Shown here: positions 33,668 through 53,172 of the stretch, one piece after another
How the letters are laid out: each line of letters starts with the position of its first letter
How positions within the stretch are numbered: position 1 is the first letter of the stretch
NCBI GenBank assembly: GCA_965153355.1
Contig: OZ231126.1
Location: forward strand, 64,232,001 to 64,296,000
Length of the DNA stretch: 64,000 nucleotides
Direction: 5' to 3'
Source: Flaccisagitta enflata
Taxonomy: Eukaryota; Chaetognatha; Sagittoidea; Aphragmophora
The notes under the pieces: model-generated
Told to the model about the DNA's origin: nothing
Databases searched by the model: none
What the model saw: the letters and a program-made list of their open reading frames with translations, nothing else
Program-made: the position numbers and the translations under genes

Positions 33668-34926
33668 GTTACACACTGCTTTCTGACAGAAGATTTGTGA
33701 CAAGAATGATATCACTCCGGGTTTTTCTGCATTTTTGTGTAGGTCATAGATTTACAAATCAAGAACCATCCAGTGGAAAATCATCCCTAGAGCACATTTT
33801 GAAAAAAAGTAAAAAATTCATAATTTTGAGCTTCATTTTGCACAAAGAATTTTTCATTTTGGCCTGACTCTCTTTTTATCAGCATATTATTAATCCTGAT
33901 AAAATTCCCTTTCATTTGATAGGTCGCACCATATGGTTTTGATGAAAAATAAAATTTTCATGTATTAGGCCATCGCAATAATTTTTGTGATGGTAGCTTA
34001 AAAAAAAAAATCTTGTTTCTTTTTAAAACCATATAGTGCGACCTATCAAATGAAAGGGCATTAGAACAGGATTGACAAAATGCTTTCAAACAAGGCCAAG
34101 AGATGTCCAATAGATGCGTCCTCTTTAGATGTAAGATATTTTCTTACAAATTATTAAGATATAAAGATATTAAGATATAATGATATGAAAGTATAAAGAT
34201 ACAGAGATAAAGACAAAAATATAAACTGATTCCTCCCTTCCCCCCCCCCCCACCCCCCCCCCCCCCCACCCCCGCACCCCCGCCACCCCCGCCCCCCCCC
34301 CCGCCCCCACGCCTCCCCACGCCTCCCCCGCCTTATCCTCACAAAGAGACATGAAGGGACTTGGAGAGACATAAAGAGACATGAAGAGACATGAGGAAAC
34401 ATGAGGAGACATAAGAGACATATAGAGACATGAAGAGACATGAGAGACATAAGAGACCTAAGAGACATAAGAGACATAAGAGATGTAAGAGATATATAAG
34501 AGGCATAAGAGATATATAAGATATAAGAGATATATGAGATATAAGAGACATATAGGAGACAAAAGAGACAAAGGAGACAAAAGAGGTGAAAGAGACATAA
34601 GAAATATAAGAGACAAGAAGAGACAGGAAGAGAAATGAAGAGAAAACCTTGAAAATCGCGTTTAAAAATTTTTGCGTTCCGGACACTCAGATATTCAGAC
34701 CGACCAAGGGACAGACCCTCTTATAGAGATGCGAGGACGCATCTAAAAATTAGTCATACCAACCTGCAAAATTAAAAATTTTTGATTTTTTTTCAAAATG
34801 CGCTCTAGGGATGATTTTCCACTAGATAGTTTTTGATTTGTATGCCTATGACCTACACAAAAATGCAGAAAAACCCGGAGTGATATCATTCTTGTCACAA
34901 ATCTTCTGTCAGAAAGCAGTGTACAT
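33668..34926. mobile_element. Element H fold-back, copy 1
   Basis: Arms CACTGCTTTCTGACAGAAG...GATATCACTCC (33668 onward) and their complement (34780-34926). An inner inverted pair, TTTGATAGGTCGCACCATAT versus ATATAGTGCGACCTATCAAA, marks the middle. The family A copy at 34088-34749 is inserted inside, so the order of events is MG, then H, then A. Confidence 0.8.
34088..34749 (-). mobile_element. Family A element, GATGCG subtype, nested in H
   Basis: Begins AACAAGGCC, subterminal AGATGCGTCCTC at ~34112, ends AGATGCGAGGACGCATCT followed by AAAAA. Core: a poly-C block (34238-34330) and a GAGACATAA-type minisatellite (34345-34640). The CCGT block typical of the family is almost absent. Confidence 0.75.
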
Positions 34927-35215
34927 ATAGCTAAAAAATTGAGATCAATGAAAAATATTGATTTTTGCGAAAATGCGAAAAAATAAAAAAAGATTCAAAA
35001 ATTCTTAATTCCTAAATTAATGACTGGTTGGCGCCATTGGAAAGAGAAAAATTAGCTTTTTCTTAGCCGTGAATATCTAAAAAAGTATCATCCCAACCTC
35101 AAAATAGCACAACTTTCAAAAATTTCCCAAAATCAAAAATGGAAAACTTTATTTCTCCCTTATGTTTCAAAAAGTCGAATTACATAATTCCGACTTTTTT
35201 CCAACAAGCAATGGA

Positions 35216-35626
35216 TGTTTCCTCCAATCAATGAACGATTTTTTTTTCTTCAATGAATGGATGTTTTCTTCACATGAATGCATCTTTCCTTACCGGGGAA
35301 TTATGCATTTGAATAGGGATCTTTTTTTTTTCAATTCTAGTCTCCAGTCTCCAAAAGACGTTGGATGAATCCTAATCAATTCTGGAGAAAAAAAAATCGA
35401 TTTTTTTTTCACTGAGGTGGGAAAAAAATAGGAAGCTGGCTGTTTCAGTTTGATGGGACTTTCGATACCGGGGACCTTATCGACTTATGGTACGGAACTT
35501 GACGCTGACCATAAAATCAATATTTTCCCACTATCCGCGCTCTCGCGATTCCCATTTCTATCCTGTTTTGAAACGTAGACACCATAATATCCGTTACGAC
35601 TTCCGATATCTTCAGAAAAAAAAAAC
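35216..35626. other. No recognisable feature
   Basis: AT-rich spacer with several poly-T/poly-A runs; no gene or repeat family identified. Confidence 0.4.
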
Positions 35627-35866
35627 AAGTGACGCGGGGTTACAATACCGTTGCGGACGGGTGGGCAGGGGCATACAACATCCCCCACCCCACACACACA
35701 CTCACGCACAAAGACAATCCCCACTACAGCGTCATAAATGCGCGTTTTCGCAGTTTAAAGTAGAGCGTGATCTACAGACCAACGGACCGATGGACTGGCT
35801 AATCTACCATAGAACCAACCAACAGACGGACAAAACCTCCTATAGAGTCGCGAGTCCGCAACTGAA
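35627..35866 (-). mobile_element. Family A element
   Basis: Begins AACAAGTGACGCGGGGTTAC (terminal hairpin GTGAC/GTTAC), subterminal CGTTGCGGACGGGTGGGCAG, a CA-rich core, and ends at CCTATAGAGTCGCGAGTCCGCAACT. The 3' arm and subterminal motif are GTTGCGGAC; the other arm has drifted to GTCGCGAGT. Confidence 0.75.
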
Positions 35867-37088
35867 GAAGAACTCTTCTCAACATAAGTACTCCCTCTGT
35901 TTTGATTAATGGAACTTTCTCTCTCTCAAACTCCTGGTTATTTATCTTTGTATGATTTTCGACTTTTTTGTGTCTTTTTGATCATGTGCCGTTGACCTTT
36001 TCCATATGTGACCTCTGTACTGTTGCCCTTTTCTTGACGTTATTTATCGAACTTCCCTCCCCAAACAAAGAATTTATGGCGCTCCTTTTTTCCATTAACT
36101 TTTATACTACATCTCCACCACGAATCACTTTTTAAACGCCAAAAAAAAAAAAAAAAAAAAAAAAAAAACACGTTTGATATACAAATTTTTTTTTTCTATC
36201 AAAATGCTGTCTCTTTCCTTTTCCACTTTAGGGATTGATTTTTTCTCTTATTTTTGTATTTTCTTAATTGGTAAATGATTGAGAAAAAAAACCTAGAACT
36301 ACAGAAGAAAGAAGATGAACTCATAACTTATTGATGAAAAGCGCAGAAGTTTCAACAAGTTTAAAAGTACTAATAAAAAAAGCAAGATACGACTGATCTA
36401 CTTTAAAAAAGAATAGAGACACAAATCCAGACCCAAAACGAACAAGAAATTACATCAAATAGACCTACAAACGACGCGTGGCGAAGCGTATCAGTGTATA
36501 TCTCTCGCTCTACCAGACGGCGACGGAAGTGACCTCTCACACGCTGCCCTCTGGATTGAACTATCTCAAAACTCTCGACTCGACGCTTCTTGCCTCCTCC
36601 TCCTCCTCCTCCTCCTCCATATCTTTACTTCCGGTGGTCGCAATATCGCCCGTCTTAACCCGCCTTTGAACTTCAGACCACCTCCTTTGATCTCGCTACC
36701 TGACCTTATACCTCACCAGATTATATCCCAGATTTTTATATATATTTTACTTTCGACTTTTTTTTCGGTGTGACTGCGAAGAGTGTGAAGTAAATAACTG
36801 TGACTTCTGAGTTCAATGCACGCTCTGTGTGACTCTGTCACTTTCACTCGGGGCGCCTCAGCTGCCATATAATATTCTTTTTTATGCTCTCTATCTCGTT
36901 ACTTCTCTATGGACACAAAGACACGGTCAATCTCAACGTGCCTCTTCGAAGTTTTTTTCTTTGTCCTGCGATTATCTACATTTTCAAGCATTTGAGTTAC
37001 ATCCTCCACTCTTCCAAAGAGGTCCATTGACGGTCTCATTAAAAGCGCTAGGAATCAATCGAAATAAATCACAACACAGGGGAGAAAA
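35867..37088 (+). other. Upstream region of the RP2 gene
   Basis: Contains a ~30-bp poly-A (36138-36167) and, from ~36475, a GC-richer stretch with a CTCCTC run that may be promoter or 5' UTR. The ATG at 37089 is preceded by GGAGAAAA. No core element can be called. Confidence 0.4.
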
Positions 37089-45966
<8,878 letters not shown>

Positions 45967-46442
45967 AAATACACAATTTAATAGCGGGCAGAAATCAAAA
46001 CATAGTTGACCTAAAAATTCTCTGGCAATGAATAATTTATGTCTTGTGAGTTATTGCAATGTTCTTCACGCTTGACTCTTGTTACTGATTTTGTTACCGG
46101 ATATTCACCCAAAAAATGTAGTGCTGGTATGTCGTACATTGACACTTGTATCACAGCCCCCCCTCCCTCTTTCATGACCTGATAGGCTGATACAGACATA
46201 AAAAGCGAGGTCCTCATTTCTCATGAGTTTTAGCTTAATATCACGAACCATTTACCCACATTGTCCTGATTGCGTTGCAAAATTGTTTGTCATAGATAAC
46301 ATTAGGAAATATAAAGAATGGTTAAAAAAAGTTTAGTCTTTCATTTTGGATGATATTCAATGAGTATAGCCATAGAAATAAACTGAGCTGTTTTAAATTC
46401 AGGTTTACAGAGATCATCAATCTTACCACTTGATCTACGAGC
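45967..46442. other. RP2 downstream region
   Basis: AT-rich 3' flank. No clear polyadenylation signal close to the stop (an AATAAA lies near 46376). No other feature. Confidence 0.4.
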
Positions 46443-48430
46443 TTTTTAGATGCGTCCTCGCATCTCTATAAGAGGGTTCGTCCGTCCGTCCGTCCGTCCG
46501 TGTGTTACCCCTACCTCAAATATTCCGCTTATCCATCTCCTATCACTCACCAACCACCCCCAATCATTTTTAGATGCGTCCTCGCATCTCTATAAGAGGG
46601 TTCGTCCGTCCGTCCGTCCGTCCGTGTGTTACCCCTACCTCAAATATTCCGCTTATCCATCTCCTATCACTCACCAACCACCCCCAATCATTTTTAGATG
46701 CGTCCTCGCATCTCTATAAGAGGGTTCGTCCGTCCGTCCGTCCGTCCGTGTGTTACCCCTACCTCAAATATTCCGCTTATCCATCTCCTATCACTCACCA
46801 ACCACCCCCAATCATTTTTAGATGCGTCCTCGCATCTCTATAAGAGGGTTCGTCCGTCCGTCCGTCCGTCCGTGTGTTACCCCTACCTCAAATATTCCGC
46901 TTATCCATCTCCAATCACTCACCAACCACCCCCAATCATTTTTAGATGCGTCCTCGCATCTCTATAAGAGGGTTCGTCCGTCCGTCCGTCCGTCCGTGTG
47001 TTACCCCTACCTCAAATATTCCGCTTATCCATCTCCTATCACTCACCAACCACCCCCAATCATTTTTAGATGCGTCCTCGCATCTCTATAAGAGGGTTCG
47101 TCCGTCCGTCCGTCCGTCCGTGTGTTACCCCTACCTCAAATATTCCGCTTATCCATCTCCAATCACTCACCAACCACCCCCAATCATTTTTAGATGCGTC
47201 CTCGCATCTCTATAAGAGGGTTCGTCCGTCCGTCCGTCCGTCCGTGTGTTACCCCTACCTCAAATATTCCGCTTATCCATCTCCAATCACTCACCAACCA
47301 CCCCCAATCATTTTTAGATGCGTCCTCGCATCTCTATAAGAGGGTTCGTCCGTCCGTCCGTCCGTCCGTGTGTTACCCCTACCTCAAATATTCCGCTTAT
47401 CCATCTCCTATCACTCACCAACCACCCCCAATCATTTTTAGATGCGTCCTCGCATCTCTATAAGAGGGTTCGTCCGTCCGTCCGTGTGTTACCCCTACCT
47501 CAAATATTCCGCTTATCCATCTCCTATCACTCACCAACCACCCCCAATCATTTTTAGATGCGTCCTCGCATCTCTATAAGAGGGTTCGTCCGTCCGTCCG
47601 TGTGTTACCCCTACCTCAAATATTCCGCTTATCCATCTCCTATCACTCACCAACCACCCCCAATCATTTTTAGATGCGTCCTCGCATCTCTATAAGAGGG
47701 TTCGTCCGTCCGTCCGTGTGTTCCGTCCGTGTACTTCTACCTCACCATTCCGCTTATCCATCTCCTAATACTCACCAACTACCCTTAATCATTTTTAGAT
47801 GCGTCCTCGTGATCTCTATAAGAGGGTTCGCCCGTCCGTCCGTCCCGTCCGTGTGTTGCCCTACCTCAAATATTCTGCTTATCCATCTCCTATCACTACC
47901 AACCACCTCAATCATTTTTAGATGCGTCCTCGCATCTCTATAAGAGGGTTCAGTCCGTCCCTCCGTCCGTCCGGTGTGTTCCTACCTCAAATATTCCCTA
48001 TCCATCTCCTATCACTCACCAACCACTCCCCAATCATTTTTAGATGCGCCTCGCATCTCTATAAGAGGGTTCCCCGTCCGTCCGTCCGTCCGTGTGTTAC
48101 CCCTTTACCAAATATTCCGCTTATCCATCTCCTATCACTACCAACCACCTTAATCATTTTAGATGCGCCCGCATCTCTATAAGAGGTCCGTCCGTCCTGT
48201 CCCGTCCGTCCGTGTGTACTCTCTACCAAATATTCCGCTTTATCCATCTCCTAATACTCACCAACCACCCCCAATCATTTTTAGATGCGTCTCTCGCATC
48301 TCTATAAGAGGGTTCGTCCGTCCATCCGTCCGTCCGTGTGTTACCCCTACCTCAAATATTCCGCTTATCCATCTCCTATCACTCACCAACCACCCCCAAT
48401 CATTTTTAGATGCGTCCTCGCATCTCTGGA
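46443..48430 (+). repeat. Tandem array of a 124-bp unit (~16 copies plus a partial)
   Basis: Each unit has TTTTTAGATGCGTCCTCGCA, TCTCTATAAGAGGGTTCGTC, 2-4 CCGT steps, and ~65 bp of pyrimidine-rich sequence including CCATCTCCTATCACTCACC. The first eight units keep a period of exactly 124 bp and are almost identical; two units lose two CCGT steps (116 bp); the last six accumulate indels. An 89-residue ORF repeats in register, a consequence of the array. The 3' end is the most decayed, so growth probably occurs at the left. Confidence 0.97.
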
Positions 48431-48431
48431 G

Positions 48432-48760
48432 TTGCGTGAATTACCAAAGCAAATTGATCTTGCCCCCATCCCTCCCACCTCCAGAATTCAACTTTTCTCA
48501 AATTAAACTCATGGAAATTGAATGCGAAATTCAATAGAAATTTTTTCATCTTCATTTAGAGGCTACATTTTACTATCTTTGCTTCAACTATTCTATCATC
48601 CACTTCGTCTTTTTGCTCTTCTACACTCACAAGTGATACTTAAAAGGTATACCTCAAGACTTAGTTAACTTGGACATTGAAGATAAGATTTGCAATATGC
48701 AAAAGTTATTGAAGCTAATCACTTTCTTGATACTAAGTTCTCTCTGCACAGAGATCACAA
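48432..48760. other. No recognisable feature
   Basis: Unique AT-rich interior of the array-bearing family A element; no ORF of note. Confidence 0.4.
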
Positions 48761-48887
48761 GAGGACGCATCGTTGCCCGATTGGGCTTGTTTAAGTCATT
48801 TTCCAAAATTGTCAAAATCTGGTAAAAACGGCGCCGCGGGTTTTGTGCCAGAAAAAAGGGTCAACCTAAAAGTGAACGAGATTGGTA

Positions 48888-49002
48888 TGTCGGTTTGTTG
48901 GTCCGTCGGTCAGATGGTTTAATGTGACCAACCGACCGTCCGACCAACCAACGGACGGACGGACAAAGCGGGGTGTCGAGTCGCGTAACACGCGACTAAA
49001 AA
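48888..49002 (-). mobile_element. Family A end fragment
   Basis: CGGACGGACAAAGCGGGGTG then AGTCGCGTAACACGCGACT followed by AAAAA; a second, inverted GGTCCGTCGGTC block lies at 48899-48912. Confidence 0.65.
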
Positions 49003-49116
49003 GTTGATGAGATGCTCTTTTTCCGTCTTTTCGTTTAGCTTTGATGCTGAAAGAGGACGTTTGAACTTGGCACAAAATATCAAATGAACAGCGCTATGAC
49101 AATGCTAGAGGCATTT

Positions 49117-49649
49117 TCTCCTACCAATAAAGGCGGCTAATCGCCGACCGGAAAAAAGTCGTAAATGGAAGTCTCTTTTTTCAGTGCAAATTCTTTTGTG
49201 TGTGCATCTCATGATGTTTGGTTGATTGTTTGTCTGTGTTTGCTATTCAATTTCTGTGTCTCTTTTTCCTTTTAGTCTTTCTTGTCTGTGTGTGTGCGTT
49301 TCTCTGTCTCTTTCTCTCCCCTTCTCTTCCCTCTCTCCCTCCTCTCTCTCCCTCCCTCCCTCTCCCTCCTCCCTCCCTCCCTCCCTCCTCCTCATCTCTC
49401 TCCTCCTCCCTCCTCCTCCTCCCTCCTCTCTCCCTCTCCTCCCTCCTCCTCCCTCTCTCTCTCCCTCCTCCTCCCTCCTCCCTCCCTCCTCTCCTCCTCC
49501 CCTCTCCTCCCCTCCCTCTCTCTCCCTTCCTTCCTCCCTTCCTTCCCTCCCTCTCTCCCTCCCTCTCTCTCTCCCTCCCTCCCTCTCTCTCCTCCCTCCC
49601 TCCTCCTCCCTCCCTCCTCTCCTCTCTCTCTCTCTCTCTCTCCTCCCTT

Positions 49650-49680
<31 letters not shown>

Positions 49681-50076
49681 CTCCCTCTTTCTTCTCTTCT
49701 AAGCAGAATAAATTATCAAATTAGCGTCATAAAAGTTAGGGTAAATTTTCGTAACATCTTTACTTGTCCCTTCTGTTACATAGGACCAAAAAATTGGGAT
49801 CCATGAAAAATATCGATTTTTGCGAAAATGCGAAAAAATATAAAAAGATTCAAAAATTCATAACTCCTAAACTATTGATTGTAGAGACTTTTGGTTGGCG
49901 CCATTTGAAAGAGAAAAATTAGCTCTTTCTTAGCTGTGAATATCAAAAAATGTATACTCCCAGCCCCAAAACTGCCCAACTTGCTAAAATTGCCCCAAAC
50001 CAAAAATGGAAAACTTTATTTCTCCCCTACGTTTCAAAAAGTTGAATTACGTAATTCGACTTTTTTCCAATAAACC
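49117..50076. mobile_element. Family MG element, copy 2
   Basis: Starts ACCAATAAAGGCGGCTAATC then CCGGAAAAAAGTCG; ends AAAAAGTTGAATTACGTAAT then TCGACTTTTTTCC. Shares both halves with the copy at 33289-35215 but lacks the H insertion. The 49300-49690 interior is a CT/CCT polypyrimidine tract. Confidence 0.75.
49300..49690. repeat. Polypyrimidine (CCT/CT)n tract
   Basis: Almost pure C/T over ~390 bp, mixture of CCTCCT, CCCTCC and CTCTCT; long mirror-symmetric parts could form triplex DNA. Confidence 0.95.
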
Positions 50077-51169
50077 GGGCCGGCCAAAATCAGGTGCCTG
50101 ATTGAATTAACATTGAAAAAAATAACATAATTCAATGATAGTTGCATCTATCAGCCTAAAATTTTGGTTGCAGGCTCAGAATTTGATACTCTTTCAAGTC
50201 ATACTGAAAAAATCACTTAATATCATGAACTGTATTTAATTATATAAATTTTTGTTACAAATCAATATTGCTAGTGTCAGTACTTCCACCAGTACATTAG
50301 TAATGTTTGATTGTTACTTTTATAAGAGATTTTGTGTATACTGAATGGTATGGGCCTGTCCGAACCTATACTAATGAGGTATGCAGTCAAGCTAATAGTT
50401 TTTCAGGTAAGCATTTCTTTTTTTGATTGTAAAGGATAGTTGTGAGCAATCCGGAGTAAACACCATTGAAAGCTTGCAAGGCTTTCATCCTTTGTAAACT
50501 GGAGAATTCTGGCCTCCTTTTCTAAGCCTAAGGGCAATGTTGTTTCAACTTTCATAGTGTGACAAGGTGTTAACTCGATAGGACACTTTCTTAAAAAATC
50601 AATATTTCCGGCTAGAAATGACATGAAGTTCTTAAATTTGGCATGTAAACTGGGTTATGTCTTTGCTAAACAGGGGAAAAAAAAAGAAATTTTACATCAT
50701 ACTTAAAAATATGTTTTTGTATGTATTGCATAATACTATATCAAGATGAGATATTTTATCATTTTCAACAAATCAACTATGAATGAAATTTTTGCATAGT
50801 AAATGTCCACCAGTCACTATCAAATTTTTGTTGCTTCTTTAGGGATGGCAATGGTACAAAAATGACCTGTTGTTGGAAAGGCTTGACAGTTTTTTAATGG
50901 TTTTATCGTAGTAGATATGAAGTGTGACATAAGTGTGACAGGGAAAATAGGCTGTTTTAGCTCTATTTTTGGCCACCTAACCTATCAAAATCTTGAGTTT
51001 GAAGGATGTATGTTGAGCACTTTGTCCCAAGGGATGTAAAAGTACAGCTTTCATCATTAACAGACTGATTGGTGGAAAAAAACAGTGTTTTTATGCCGCC
51101 AAATCATGTTTTCCAGCTGGCCCACTTTATAGGAGAAATTGCCTAGAGGCATGATGATATACACTCTTT
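50077..51169. other. Spacer with a possible element-derived ORF fragment
   Basis: On the - strand 50624-50403 reads MSFLAGNIDFLRKCPIELTP and on to LEKEARILQFTKDESLASFQ; coding-like but short, with no start context or partner exon, possibly an element remnant. The rest is AT-rich with no feature. Confidence 0.3.
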
Positions 51170-51605
51170 TTTTTATAAGAACCTAGTTTATAAGAACATC
51201 AAGGCTTTGAATGGCCCCAAAATTAAGAACATCTTAACAACATTCGAAGGCTTCAAATCTTGAGAAAAAAAAATCGCTTACGATGATATTTAAAAAGTAT
51301 GTAGAAAACGCTTGAATTTTAGTATAATTAAGATGATATGTAATATTTTTTTAAATAAAAAGCATTAAAATATCCTCAGACTTTAATGATTGGTATTTGT
51401 TTTAACAGTATTAATAAATAAAATATATAATAAAAATATATCTACTGTAATTGAGTAATACTATATCATAAGGTTTCCTATAGTTTATATAGTATTTAAA
51501 ATTAAGAACGCTCTAAGAACATTGAAGGCTTCATTTGGCCTTGAAAATAAGAACATGAAGCCTTTGGAAAAAAAATGATGTTCACATAAAAAAAAAAAGA
51601 GTGTA
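51170..51605. mobile_element. Family C inverted-repeat element, copy 3
   Basis: TACACTCTTTTTTTTATAAG at the left; ACATAAAAAAAAAAAGAGTG then TA at the right. Inner repeats of AAGAACAT and GAAGGCTTC in both orientations. Confidence 0.75.
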
Positions 51606-51938
51606 TGAAGACGATAGGGTATTTTTTGGTAATTTTGAAGCTGTTTTCTTTTTGGAGGCTGTCACATGTTTTTGCGTAACTTGACTTAACCTGTATCAAT
51701 TCAAATGAAATTCATGAGCAAAATGAAGCATTTTTTATGCTTTAGCTAATGGTAAAATCCATTCATGTCCATATACTATAGTTAAAATATGGTAGCCTCA
51801 GGTTCATTTATCAATAATTGTGCAAAAGATGTTATAACGCCATATGCAGTAAACAAATACTTGTTGTCAGTTTTGTTTTGAATCACTTGGTGTGGAATTT
51901 TATGTTCACTCAATACCTTAGACCATCAGTTTTCAGAA
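51606..51938. other. No recognisable feature
   Basis: AT-rich spacer between two family C copies. Confidence 0.4.
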
Positions 51939-52358
51939 TACACTCTTTTCTTTTTATAAGGACCAATAAATTTTTTCTGAGGCTGGGATGTCCTTTAATT
52001 TTTGCGAATTCCAGGCTGAAATGTTCTTAACGTATTCTTAATACTTTTCTCTGATTTTTTGTGATTATATTTTATTCATTGATATAATTGATGTACAGCA
52101 TAAGGTAATACAAGTTACATATAACCATGACTGCTGATCATAGCCAAATAGAATCTCATTTCATAAAACAAATTGTTATTTTTTATGAATGAGATTATTT
52201 TCTCTAAGAATTTGCGTAAAAACAGTTTAAACAAATCAAAAATCATTTTTCTTCAAATCTGAGGCTGGGCTTTGTCCTTAAAATGTTCTTAAATTTTAGC
52301 AAAATTTCAGCCTCAATGTCCTTATAAACTTTGTCCTTACTCAAAAAAAAAGAGTGTA
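51939..52358. mobile_element. Family C inverted-repeat element, copy 4
   Basis: TACACTCTTTTCTTTTTATA then AGGACC at the left; GTCCTTACTCAAAAAAAAAG then AGTGTA at the right. Inner TCTGAGGCTGGG motif on both sides. Confidence 0.75.
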
Positions 52359-53172
52359 ACTAAACTTTGAGTTTTTCTTTTAAACAATGAAAATATAAGG
52401 AGCCCTTTTTGTACTGCCCTTATTGCCCCCATCGTACTGTATAAAGAGACAAAATTTATTTATTCATTTTTTTTTCTGTTATAAATGAATTTCTGTTACT
52501 TTTCGGTCCGTTATAGCGGGGTGTGACTGTATTTAGTTCCGGCTCGACTTTAGAAGATGCGGGCTATGATTAAAAACATTCGCGGTTTATTCCCGATCTC
52601 CGACAAGCGACGTTTTAGTGTCATAGCCAAAGTAAAAAAATCATGAATCCAAATTTAAAGAAATAGTAATAGAGAAGAAAACATTCGAGAGATTCTTTTT
52701 AACCTGTTTATTTGCGCACCCTTTAATCCGTCAATTCACGCTTCCTAATTCCTTCCACCCATTATCTTGCCAACTCACCAGCTGCCTATAGCCCACCTTA
52801 TGTACGGAGGTGGACGTACAGACCGACCAAAACGAGCACGGAATTCTGCATTATGATACATTTTGGTTCAAATCGGGTTGATGAATTTCTTTTTATGATT
52901 GTGAAACGTAATCTTCGTTGGCTTTGATTATAAAACGAGCGCAAAATTTGCGTAGCGAAATCTCCCGTTGTTAACAACATTTGGATATTCCGACATAAAA
53001 ATTTCAACTCCCCCTTAAACACTCAACGTGGTAAGTACTAAAACGGCCTTAACCTTAAGTATAGTAGGGTAAGTGTAGTTTAGAAATGATGAAAGCCTAA
53101 TGAAATTGCACTTGTGTATCTTTTAACTGCAATATCTTTTTGGTCATGAAAATGTTTCAGAAGTCGAAAACC
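52359..53172 (+). other. Upstream and 5' UTR region of the pseudokinase-archease gene
   Basis: A strong donor (ACGTG|GTAAGT) at 53031 and an acceptor (TGTTTCAG) at 53160 suggest a non-coding first exon ending at 53030, joined to the coding exon 53161-53398. In the frame of that exon a TAA occurs 15 bases before the donor, so the first usable ATG is at 53173. Confidence 0.5.

Larger units (their letters stand above)
46443..48791 (+). mobile_element. Family A element, GATGCG subtype, with its left end amplified
   Basis: Left end TTTTTAGATGCGTCCTCGCA is repeated ~16 times (see array entry); the single right end is at 48761-48791: GAGGACGCATC, exact complement of the stem arm plus loop, then the hairpin GCCCGATTGGGC and TTGTT. 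Confidence 0.75.

Noticed and set aside
36478-36669. 63-residue ORF upstream of RP2
   Set aside because: Mostly a CTCCTC-derived Ser run and short random sequence; better explained as promoter or 5' UTR.
46443-48430. Regular ~124-bp repeats that could be mistaken for a CRISPR array
   Set aside because: Whole units repeat with no variable spacers, units begin with the family A terminal hairpin, and the sequence is eukaryotic.
49218-49806. Ser/Pro/Leu-rich ORFs of ~170 residues
   Set aside because: Polypyrimidine tract open in all three forward frames.
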